In this document: one piece after another, positions 19,265 to 26,944 of the stretch
Numbering within the stretch: the stretch's first letter is position 1
Layout of the letters: each line of letters starts with the position of its first letter
From: Chelativorans multitrophicus
GTDB lineage: Bacteria > Pseudomonadota > Alphaproteobacteria > Rhizobiales > Rhizobiaceae
Direction: 5' to 3'
DNA: 64,000 bases
Assembly: GCF_011317445.1 (NCBI RefSeq)
Contig: NZ_JAAAPL010000001.1
Coordinates: 1,054,001-1,118,000, forward strand
The notes under the pieces: model-generated
Database searches by the model: none
What the model was told of the DNA's origin: nothing
The model's input: only the letters and a program-made list of their open reading frames with translations
Translations under genes and position numbers: made by a program

Positions 19265-20118
19265 CGCGCGCGCCTCCGTGTCGGATCGCCTATGTCGCGC
19301 AGGCCATCGGCGAGGAGGTTCATGCCGATCACCAGCGAGACCAGCGCGAGGCCCGGCGCGACTGCGCCGAATGGAGCGGTGTAGACCGTGCCCTGCGCCT
19401 CCTGCAGGAGACGCCCCCAGGACGCATTGGGAGGCGGCGCGCCCAGGCCGAGATAGGAGAGCGAAGCCTCTGCGATAACGGCCAGCCCGAACTGGAGTGC
19501 GAAATTGACCGAGAGTGTCGGCCAGATATTGGGGAGGACATGGCGGAATACGATGCTCGGCCAGGAGGACCCGGCGGTACGGGCGGCCGTAATATAATCC
19601 ATCGCCAGCACACGCTTTACCAGGATGCGCGTCAACCGTGCGACAATGGCCGAGATCGCGATACCCAGCGCCAAAATGGCTGAGAGGAGACTTGCATTTC
19701 CCGTTGCAGCCACGACGAGCATGGCAAGCAGAAGCGTTGGGAAGGCGATGAGAATATCGAAGGTGGCGGCCAATGCGTCGTCTAGATAGCGGGTGGCGAA
19801 GGCCGCCAACACGCCGAGCGTTACCCCGATTGCCGCCGCGATCGCCACCGCCCCGGCACCGACAACCAAAGCGATGCGCGAGCCGATCATGATCTGCGTG
19901 AAGAGATCGCGGCCCAGCCTGTCGGTTCCCGCCGGATGCGCCCAGGACGGCGCCTCCAGCCGCCCGCCTGCCATGCCCGTCGGGTCATAGGGCGTCCAGA
20001 CCAGCGTCAAAAGCGCCACTGCCAAATGCAAGCCGACCAAAATCAGGCCGATGCTGAACGTAAGTGACCGGCGGGTGCGGCGGGTGCGCTCCGCCTGCGG
20101 CTCGGCAAGGACGGTCAT
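19261..20118 (-). CDS. Peptide/nickel-type ABC transporter permease (DppC-like)
   Basis: 285 residues, binding-protein-dependent permease. A cytoplasmic basic N-terminus (ERTRRTRRS) is followed by the first helix, then WAHPAGTDRLGRDLFTQIM, the family hallmark TDxxGRDxxS/T region, and later the EAA loop (AARTAGSSWPSIVFRHVLPNIWP). Overlaps its neighbours on both sides by 4 bases. Confidence 0.92.
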   Translation of the reverse strand: MTVLAEPQAERTRRTRRSLTFSIGLILVGLHLAVALLTLVWTPYDPTGMAGGRLEAPSWAHPAGTDRLGRDLFTQIMIGSRIALVVGAGAVAIAAAIGVTLGVLAAFATRYLDDALAATFDILIAFPTLLLAMLVVAATGNASLLSAILALGIAISAIVARLTRILVKRVLAMDYITAARTAGSSWPSIVFRHVLPNIWPTLSVNFALQFGLAVIAEASLSYLGLGAPPPNASWGRLLQEAQGTVYTAPFGAVAPGLALVSLVIGMNLLADGLRDIGDPTRRRAR

Positions 20119-21080
20119 CGACGTATATTCCCCAGCTTTTCGCGCAGGCGCGGATCGATCCAGCGCTGGGCAAGATCGGCGAAGAATCCGATAAGCAGCA
20201 CGAGCAACGTGGAAATGAAGAGCACGCCCTGGATGTTGGGATAATCACGCTGCTCGATTGCGAGAAGCAGCATGGAGCCCAAGCCCGGCAGCGTGAATAC
20301 GCGCTCCACCACCACCGCTCCCAGAAGCGTCGTCGCAAGCTCGATGCCGAGGATAGAAACTACCGGCACCGCGCCATTGCGGATGCCATGTCGAATGAGC
20401 GCTTCCGCAAAGCCCGAACCAAGTGCCCGCGCCGTGCGCAGATAGTCGCTGCCCAGCACGTCCTGCGTAGCCGAGCGGACATAGCGCAACAGCGAAGCGG
20501 ACATGACGACGGCAATCGTCACGATTGGGAGAAACAGCGCCCGAAGCGCCTCAAAGGGGGCGGCCCAGCCCTGCGGGGGAAAGCCGCCGGAAGGAAAGAG
20601 CCGCAGGTTCACCGCAAAAAGCGTCACGAGGAGAATGCCGACCCAAAAAACGGGAATGGCGATGCCGAGCTGCGAGATCACGGATATCAGGGCGCCAAAC
20701 CAGCGCTCCGCCTTGACCGCGGACAGTATACCGAGCGGCACCGCGATCAGCACGGCAAGCATGAAGGAAAGCAAAGTCAGCGGCACGGTGACCGCCAGGC
20801 GGGCCAGGATCTCCTGAAGCACGGACGTGCGGCTGACGAAGGACGTGCCAAGGTCGAGCCGGGCCAGGCTGGTGAGAAACTGCAGGAACTGTTGCGCGAG
20901 CGGCAGGTCGGAGCCGACCTGGCGGCGCGCTGCCTCGATCTGCGCCGGATCGGCGCCTACCGAAACGAGCGCGTTGGCGGGATCTCCCGGAAGGAGACGC
21001 AGCAGAACGAAAAGAACGATGCTCGCCACAAGGAGCGAGAAAAGGAGGATGGCGAGCCGACGGATAATGTAAGCGAGGAT
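20115..21080 (-). CDS. Peptide/nickel-type ABC transporter permease (DppB-like), apparent AUC start
   Basis: DppB family permease. The EAA loop (RTARALGSGFAEALIRHGIRN) and the C-terminal PGLGSMLLLAIEQRDYPN box are clear. The first standard start in frame is GTG at 21029, which has no ribosome site and cuts the first helix. The reading frame stays open upstream and encodes LAYIIRRLAILLFSLLVAS, exactly the expected DppB N-terminus, preceded by an AAGGAGG site. The codon at the right place (21078-21080) is ATC, and no ATG, GTG or TTG exists between 21029 and the in-frame stop upstream. I therefore place the start at ATC, but the GTG remains possible and a sequencing error cannot be excluded. Confidence 0.8.
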   Translation of the reverse strand: MLAYIIRRLAILLFSLLVASIVLFVLLRLLPGDPANALVSVGADPAQIEAARRQVGSDLPLAQQFLQFLTSLARLDLGTSFVSRTSVLQEILARLAVTVPLTLLSFMLAVLIAVPLGILSAVKAERWFGALISVISQLGIAIPVFWVGILLVTLFAVNLRLFPSGGFPPQGWAAPFEALRALFLPIVTIAVVMSASLLRYVRSATQDVLGSDYLRTARALGSGFAEALIRHGIRNGAVPVVSILGIELATTLLGAVVVERVFTLPGLGSMLLLAIEQRDYPNIQGVLFISTLLVLLIGFFADLAQRWIDPRLREKLGNIRR

Positions 21081-21111
21081 TGGCCCCTCCTTCCGCGGCT
21101 CGCCTGAACGA

Positions 21112-22626
21112 CTACTGCGCGCGCTTGGTAATATCGTATGCGAAGAACTGCGAGTTGAGCCCGTTCACCGGATACCCGCTGACCGTCGCGCTCGATACCA
21201 CGATCTGCGGATAGAGATAAAGCCAGCCGCTAGCAGCGTCCTCGGCGATGATGCGGTTTGCCTCCTTAAGCTTCTCAACCTGCTCAGCCTCACTGGCACT
21301 TGTCTCGGAGGAAGCGATCAGTTCCACAACCTCGGGATTGTTGTAGCCCCAATAAAAATCCGGATTGCCGTAGAAGACGATGTCGCGGTGGTTCACATGC
21401 TCCTGGAGCGTCGCCTGGAAATCGTGCGCCTGATAGATCTTGGTGTACCACTCATTGGCGGTGATGATGTTGATGTTCACGGTGATGCCCACCTTCGCAA
21501 GCTCGCTTTGAACGAACTGCGCCACGATGGGATGCGGATCATAGTTGGGCGTCTCCAGGGTGAAGGTGAACCCGTCCGCATAGCCTGCTTCCGCCAGAAG
21601 CTGTTTCGCGCTTTCCGGATCATAGGGATCGACATCGGTGAGGTCGACATACCAGGGGTCCGTGGGCGGGACGAAAGAGCCGATCAAGGTGCCATAATCG
21701 CCCCATATCGAAGAGAGGAGCCTTTCCTTGTCGATGGCGCGCGCGATCGCCTTGCGCACCTTGACGTTGCTGAACGGCTCGACGCGATCATTATAGGCCA
21801 GCACTTCCTTGGTTGTGGACTGGCCCTCCGTCACAATGAAGGCGGGGTTGTCCTGAAACTGCGCCAGCGAATCCGGGCTCTGTACACTGGTGATGATGTC
21901 CACAGCACCGGTCAGCAGCGCGTTGTTGAGGCTGGTCGCCTCCGTGAAGTAGTTGAAGGTCACGCCGCCATTGGCGGGCGCATCGCCCCAATAGTCTTCG
22001 AACGAAACCAGGCTGATGCTGGAGCCGCGCCGCCAGGCGTCAAGCCTGTATGGACCAGTGCCATCCTCGCTCGAAGTAAGATCGGTGGCCTCGTCGTTGA
22101 CGATCCAGACATAGGTGAGGTTATAGGGCAGCGAGATGGAGCGCTCGGAAAGGCGGACAACCACTGTCCGCTCGTCCGGCGTTTCGATGCTGCTGATGGT
22201 GGACAGGCTCTTCTTGCGCGAGCTCTTGGAGTTTTCGCTCGCTACCCGCTCGATGCTGTATTTCACGTCGGCAGAGGTCAGGGGATCGCCGGAATGAAAC
22301 GTAACGTCCGGCTGCAAGGTGAAGGTATAGGTCAGGCCGTCATCGCTCATCTCGTGCTCAAGCGCGAGCTTTGGAACGACCTCGCCGTTATCTTCGAGCT
22401 GGAAAAGCCCCTCATAGACATTGCCGTTGAAGGCTTCGTTGATCCCCTGGCCGGCGCCGGCGGTGTTATCCAGGTTCTGCGGCTCGTAAAGCGAGCCGAT
22501 CCGAATGACGGCGGCGGCATCAGCCTCGCCCTCCTGCGCCCCGGCCCGGCCAAATGCCGCCAGGACCAGCATGGCGGTCGCAGCGATGAGAAGGCCATGG
22601 TTCTTTCGAGTCCGCATTCTTGTCAT
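21112..22626 (-). CDS. ABC transporter substrate-binding protein, peptide/nickel (DppA/NikA) type
   Basis: 504 residues, SBP family 5. A signal peptide is visible (basic RTRKNHG, hydrophobic LLIAATAMLVLAAFG, cleavage near GRAGA-QE). The mature part has the family features LEPQNLD-like opening, ALEHEMSDDGLTYTFTLQPDVTFHSGDPLTSADVKYS-type segment and NVKVRKAIARAIDKE. The ATG at 22626 follows an AAGGAGAG site and gives a normal signal peptide, unlike an in-frame codon at 22797. First gene of the operon; the ligand is unknown. Confidence 0.92.
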   Translation of the reverse strand: MTRMRTRKNHGLLIAATAMLVLAAFGRAGAQEGEADAAAVIRIGSLYEPQNLDNTAGAGQGINEAFNGNVYEGLFQLEDNGEVVPKLALEHEMSDDGLTYTFTLQPDVTFHSGDPLTSADVKYSIERVASENSKSSRKKSLSTISSIETPDERTVVVRLSERSISLPYNLTYVWIVNDEATDLTSSEDGTGPYRLDAWRRGSSISLVSFEDYWGDAPANGGVTFNYFTEATSLNNALLTGAVDIITSVQSPDSLAQFQDNPAFIVTEGQSTTKEVLAYNDRVEPFSNVKVRKAIARAIDKERLLSSIWGDYGTLIGSFVPPTDPWYVDLTDVDPYDPESAKQLLAEAGYADGFTFTLETPNYDPHPIVAQFVQSELAKVGITVNINIITANEWYTKIYQAHDFQATLQEHVNHRDIVFYGNPDFYWGYNNPEVVELIASSETSASEAEQVEKLKEANRIIAEDAASGWLYLYPQIVVSSATVSGYPVNGLNSQFFAYDITKRAQ

Positions 22627-22928
22627 AGTTCTCTCCTTGTCGGCGCAATCTCGGGGCCACTGCGAGCTATTCGAGCCAGGGCCGGAAGCCTGAGGCCGGA
22701 ATTTAGACTCCATCCAATTTCCCCGCGAGGCAATAAGGTTCCTTCGCCAGCGCAATTTTCGCAAAGTTAAACATTGGACGGCTTGCGGCGAGTTCATTTT
22801 TTTTAGGGACTATATCGGCAGCTATCCAGCAATTGCGGTTTGGGCTTGCTTGATCTTCCATCTCTGGCGCCGCCCATCAATACCGCCTACCTATGTTGGC
22901 CTGCTGCATCAATTTGAGAAATCAAGTC
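22627..22928. other. Divergent intergenic region, SBP gene / osmC
   Basis: About 300 bases between two divergent starts, presumably holding both promoters. It contains a run of T on the plus strand near 22797-22804. I see no convincing operator, riboswitch or hairpin. Confidence 0.4.
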
Positions 22929-23360
22929 ATGGTCAATATCGTCAAGCGTTCCATCGTCGTCGGCGCCACTCTGCCTGGCAGGGGCCAGGGAAACGTCACC
23001 GCGCGCTCGGGTGCAAGCCTCGATATCGCCGGCTATGCCTCGGAAAGCGGCATGACGCCGGTCGAGATGATGGACGCGGCGCTCGCCGGTTGCCTGGTGC
23101 TCAGTGTGCGCATCGCCGCCCGCAGTTTCGGCTGGCATGACCGGCTCCTCTCGGTGAAGGCCGATGTGAAACATGAGAAGGCGCCTGATGCCCCGTCGCG
23201 CGTTGCCGCATTCGACTGCGCCTTTGAGATTGAAGGAGATTTCACGCAGGACGAGCGTAACGCCTTGATCGGCGAGGCCCATCGTCTGTGCACCGTGGGC
23301 AACACGCTGGAGCAGGGCGCAGTGATCCGCGATGTCGCCAGGATTCCTGAGGGGGAATGA
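22929..23360 (+). CDS. OsmC/Ohr family protein
   Basis: 143 residues. The two redox cysteines of the OsmC fold are present, C55 in LAGCLVLSV and C121 in HRLCTVGNTLE, with the usual catalytic-helix context MTPVEMMDAALAGC. Members reduce organic or fatty-acid hydroperoxides with thiols. The start at 22929 fits the family better than an in-frame one at 22893. It ends 15 bases from the convergent DUF2161 gene. Confidence 0.85.
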   Translation: MVNIVKRSIVVGATLPGRGQGNVTARSGASLDIAGYASESGMTPVEMMDAALAGCLVLSVRIAARSFGWHDRLLSVKADVKHEKAPDAPSRVAAFDCAFEIEGDFTQDERNALIGEAHRLCTVGNTLEQGAVIRDVARIPEGE

Positions 23361-23375
23361 TCGTCCCGTCCGCGG

Positions 23376-24038
23376 CTAAGCCGAAACCCCCAATTTGGAC
23401 CACTCCAATGCAGCCGCCCGTCCCTTCTCCGTGAGGGCGTAGATGCCGCGCTCCACCCGGTCAAACCAGCCATAGACGTTATGGCGCAGGATCTTGGGCG
23501 CGTCGGGAACAGCAGGCTTGAGATCACTGGGCCGCTTCGGCCCTTCGGCCAGCGCGCAGGCGCAGATAAGCGCCTGCTGGCGATAGGCCGTCATGATTGG
23601 CCTTCTTGTTCCGCCGCCAGCGACGGGATCGCCCTGCCGGCGCCGATGCTCCTCCAAGAGGCGTGACCGGCGGCGGGCATCACGGCGCGGCATCGGCGCG
23701 GCGGGGCTGACGAGAATGGAGACTTCACCATTCGAGGCCACCGCGAGCATCCCAAAGCCGAGCCTGCGGCAGAGATTGCGGAAACGTGCATCGCTTTCGC
23801 GGCCTTTGCCGCGCAGAGAAAGCCGCGCGGCGAGCCACACCTCATCACAGGCGGTCGCACGGTCTACCGCCTGCAGGACAAGCTCAAGGTTGAAACTCAG
23901 CTTCAATTCGCCAATCACCACAACCGGCGGATCATCGCCCTTCACCGCCACGATATCGCAGCCGCCCACCTCGCCCTTGACGGTATAGCCCAGCCCTTCA
24001 AGAAAATTCTTCACCGGGCGATAGAGGGAAGTTTCCAG
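23376..24038 (-). CDS. DUF2161 protein with PD-(D/E)XK nuclease-like fold, apparent CTG start
   Basis: Residues GGCDIVAV ... VVVIGELKLSF show the D...E-x-K active-site pattern of PD-(D/E)XK proteins. An N-terminal phosphodiesterase-like domain is followed by a C-terminal winged-helix-like part (DAPKILRHNVYGWFDRVERGIYALTEKG). The function is unknown; a DNA-acting role is only inferred. The first standard start, GTG at 24014, drops the conserved opening ETSLYRPV. A CTG at 24038 gives METSLYRPVK as in the family and is preceded by GGAGG with a 5-base spacer; the frame closes with a stop 7 codons further up and has no ATG, GTG or TTG in between. Confidence 0.72.
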   Translation of the reverse strand: METSLYRPVKNFLEGLGYTVKGEVGGCDIVAVKGDDPPVVVIGELKLSFNLELVLQAVDRATACDEVWLAARLSLRGKGRESDARFRNLCRRLGFGMLAVASNGEVSILVSPAAPMPRRDARRRSRLLEEHRRRQGDPVAGGGTRRPIMTAYRQQALICACALAEGPKRPSDLKPAVPDAPKILRHNVYGWFDRVERGIYALTEKGRAAALEWSKLGVSA

Positions 24039-24231
24039 CGCATCCTCCGGGCCGAATCACAGCGATAGGCAGGCATATATCAGACTGAAAGCGGTAGATG
24101 CTTCAACCGCGGGCTTGCCGGCAATGATAAATTGACTTGCCTATGGCTTGAGGCCGATGCTTAAGCGATAGACCCGCAAACTGATAGCAGACCGGCGCTA
24201 AAGTTAAACCAAAGGCCACGGAGATGGGGGA

Positions 24232-25647
24232 ATGACCGTTACGCCAATCATCATCAGCGGTGGAGCAGGCTCCCGCCTGTGGCCGCTGTCGAGAGACGCG
24301 CACCCGAAGCCTTTCATCGAGTTGCCCGACGGCACAAGCCTCATCAGCCGGACCTATGGCCGGGCGGCGCGGCTTCAAGGCGTGGAGCGAATCGTCACCG
24401 TCACCAATCGCGATCTCCTCTTCCTTACCGCCGATGTCTACGCGGCTTCCGATGCTCCTCGGCGCAGCAACGGCTATCTCCTCGAGCCATTCGGGCGGGA
24501 TACCGCCGCCGCCGTTGCTCTTGCCACGCTCCACGTAAACGAGGCCGAAGGGCCTGATGCCGTCCTCCTCGTTCTTCCTGCGGATCACCTGATCGCCGAC
24601 GAAGACGCGTTCGCAGAGGCAGTTGGCAAGGCTGTCGAAATGGCGCAGACCGGGCGCATCGTCACCTTTGGCATTGTGCCGGAAAGGGCTGAGACCGGTT
24701 ACGGCTATATCGAGGCAAAGGGCGGCAGGGTGCTGCGCTTCGTGGAAAAGCCCGACGCCAAAAAGGCCGCCGATTATGTTGCAAGCGGGCGTTTCTACTG
24801 GAACTCCGGCATGTTCTGTTTCCCTGCTCGCACGATGCTCGAGGCAATGGAAGCACACTGCCCCGAGGTGCTGGTAGGGGCTCGCGCCGCCTATCGAGCC
24901 GCGCGCAAGTTCAACGCCGATGACCGCGAGGTGTTCGAGATCGACCGCGACAGCTTTGCGGCCACGCCCGCCATTTCTCTCGATTACGCAGTCATGGAGA
25001 AGGCCGAGAATGTGGGCTGCATCGCGCTCGACTGCGGCTGGTCCGACATTGGCTCCTGGTCCGCCGTGGCGGAGCTTACGCCCGCAGACGAGAACGGCAA
25101 CCGCTTGCGCGGGGAGGTCCTGCTCGAAGACACCAGCAACAGCTTCGTGCATTCGGAGCACCGCTTGGTCGGCCTTGTCGGGGTCTCCGATCTCCTGGTT
25201 GTCGACACGCCTGACGCCCTGCTCGTGGCTCATAAGGAGAAGGCGCAGGAGGTAAAACGCCTTTTCAACCGGCTGAAGGAGCAGGGGCACCACGCGGCGA
25301 AGCTGCATTGCACGGCGCACCGCCCCTGGGGCACCTACACCGTTTTGGAGGAGGGTGACCGCTTCAAGATCAAGCGCATCGAGGTAAAGCCCGGCGCCAG
25401 GTTGAGCCTGCAGGCGCATCATCACCGCTCCGAGCACTGGGTTGTGGTGAGCGGCACCGCCAAAATTGTCAATGGCGATCAGGAAATCCTGCTTGCGACG
25501 AACCAGTCCACCTATATCCCCTGCGGTTTCAAGCACAGGCTCGAAAACCCCGGCATATTGCCGCTCGTACTCATAGAGGTGCAGAGCGGCGACTATCTGG
25601 GCGAGGATGACATCATCCGCTTCGACGATGTCTATGGGCGGAACTGA
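24232..25647 (+). CDS. manC: Mannose-1-phosphate guanylyltransferase / mannose-6-phosphate isomerase
   Basis: 471 residues, bifunctional type II enzyme (AlgA/XanB/ManC). The N-terminal nucleotidyltransferase has GGAGSRLWPLSRDAHPKPF from residue 10 and FVEKPD. The C-terminal cupin domain holds RPWGTYTVL and the metal-binding QAHHHRSEHW. It makes GDP-mannose for surface polysaccharides. A strong GGAGATGGGGGA site precedes the start. It stands alone; convergent with iolB. No glycosyltransferases are nearby. Confidence 0.93.
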   Translation: MTVTPIIISGGAGSRLWPLSRDAHPKPFIELPDGTSLISRTYGRAARLQGVERIVTVTNRDLLFLTADVYAASDAPRRSNGYLLEPFGRDTAAAVALATLHVNEAEGPDAVLLVLPADHLIADEDAFAEAVGKAVEMAQTGRIVTFGIVPERAETGYGYIEAKGGRVLRFVEKPDAKKAADYVASGRFYWNSGMFCFPARTMLEAMEAHCPEVLVGARAAYRAARKFNADDREVFEIDRDSFAATPAISLDYAVMEKAENVGCIALDCGWSDIGSWSAVAELTPADENGNRLRGEVLLEDTSNSFVHSEHRLVGLVGVSDLLVVDTPDALLVAHKEKAQEVKRLFNRLKEQGHHAAKLHCTAHRPWGTYTVLEEGDRFKIKRIEVKPGARLSLQAHHHRSEHWVVVSGTAKIVNGDQEILLATNQSTYIPCGFKHRLENPGILPLVLIEVQSGDYLGEDDIIRFDDVYGRN

Positions 25648-25667
25648 GGTGGCCTGAACGGCCGGCC

Positions 25668-26483
25668 TCAATCAATCTTATTGTCGCGCTGGAAAATCCA
25701 GTCGTGGTCGGGATGGTTCTTGAAGCGCCACGCGCGGCGCGGACTCGCCATGACGGTGAGATAATACATCTCATAGCCGTAAGGCGCGCCGCAGGGATGA
25801 TGCCCGCGCGGCACCAGCACGACGTCATGGTTCGAGACAGCCATCGTCTCGTCCAGGCTGCCGTCCTCCGTGAACACCCGCTGAAAGCCGAAGCCTTGTG
25901 AAGGGTTGATTCGGTGGTAATAGCTCTCTTCCAGATAGGTCATGTTCGGAAAGTCGTCCTCGTCATGCCGATGCGGCGGATAGGACGACCAGTTGCCCTG
26001 CGGCGTATAAACCTCCGCCACAAGCAGGCTGTCGGCCACGTCGCGCTCTTCCATGGCGATATTGTGGATGTAACGAGTGTTCGCCCCCTTTCCCCGCTCG
26101 ATCGTTCCAATCCCGGCGGGGCCGATTACCTGGGCATCGTGCCCGCCCGTGCCCGGTGCGGAGCAAACCGCCAGCGTGCAATCGGTCGTCGCCTTGGCCG
26201 ACCAGTTTGAGCCATTGGGGGCATAGACCACGTGTGGCGGACGGCGATCGAAGACATCCATACGGTCGCCAAGCTCCCCGAAGCTTTTGCCGTCGGCGGC
26301 GATCTCAGCCTTGCCTTCAACCAGCACGAGGATCACCTCCCGGTCGCCGGTATCCTCCTGCGCCGTCTCGCCCGCCTTGAGCCGGTAGAGGCTGAAGCCC
26401 ACATAGCCCCAACCGGCCGAACGCGGCGTGATGTCATGCACCTTGCCTGCGGTTCCGGCAGGCTTCACCAACAGGCTTGCCAT
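25668..26483 (-). CDS. iolB: 5-deoxy-glucuronate isomerase
   Basis: 271 residues, IolB family, catalysing the step from 5-deoxyglucuronate to 2-deoxy-5-keto-gluconate in myo-inositol catabolism. Conserved PPHRHDEDDFPNMTYLEE holds the metal-binding histidines and the second half contains VPRGHHPCGAPYGYEMYYL. Length is that of the family. No iolC, D, E or G is adjacent within the window, which is unusual unless they lie elsewhere. It is preceded by a small membrane-protein gene 12 bases upstream on the same strand. Confidence 0.93.
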   Translation of the reverse strand: MASLLVKPAGTAGKVHDITPRSAGWGYVGFSLYRLKAGETAQEDTGDREVILVLVEGKAEIAADGKSFGELGDRMDVFDRRPPHVVYAPNGSNWSAKATTDCTLAVCSAPGTGGHDAQVIGPAGIGTIERGKGANTRYIHNIAMEERDVADSLLVAEVYTPQGNWSSYPPHRHDEDDFPNMTYLEESYYHRINPSQGFGFQRVFTEDGSLDETMAVSNHDVVLVPRGHHPCGAPYGYEMYYLTVMASPRRAWRFKNHPDHDWIFQRDNKID

Positions 26484-26495
26484 GGCATTCTCTCC

Positions 26496-26702
26496 CTATT
26501 CCGCCTTGTTCTCGGCGTCAGGATTGAAGGCGAACAGAAAGCCCCAGATGCAGTAGACGCCAAGGCCGACAAAGAGCGTGCCCCAGAAGGGATTGCCCAT
26601 CAGGAACTCAAAAACGCCCCAGCCGAGGCAGACCGCGATAATCGCGAGCCTGATCCAGAGCGGGCGAAAGAAAGGATGGTCGAGGTCGAAGAGCTTGTGC
26701 AT
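26496..26702 (-). CDS. Small conserved membrane protein
   Basis: 68 residues with two predicted helices (about 16-35 and 40-59), an N-terminal DHPFFRPLW motif and an acidic tail. Similar small proteins occur in rhizobia, but I know no function. It sits 12 bases upstream of iolB in the same direction and may be co-transcribed with it. Confidence 0.6.
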   Translation of the reverse strand: MHKLFDLDHPFFRPLWIRLAIIAVCLGWGVFEFLMGNPFWGTLFVGLGVYCIWGFLFAFNPDAENKAE

Positions 26703-26944
26703 CGAAGGAAATATAACCCGTCGTCACAAGCGGTCCAGCCCTGCCATTTGCCGCGCCGTTTGCAATGCTTTCAATCCCGTCGAGTGGTACTTGAAGCGCG
26801 CCGAGGGCTCATCGGCCTCAAGACGGGGGCGCCCCAGGATCATAACCAAATTCGAGCCCGTCTTTACCCTTTTTCATGCCAATTCTGGGCCGTGCACAAA
26901 CTTTGTGGAGGTCAGGACTTATCGCAACGGCAGGGAAACACCTT

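Noticed and set aside
21388-22770. Long plus-strand frame opposite the substrate-binding protein
   Set aside because: Shadow frame; the minus frame has a signal peptide and clear SBP family features.
26876-26944. Earlier start for the toxin-like gene
   Set aside because: No ribosome binding site before ATG 26876; the ATG at 26945 has AGGGA upstream.
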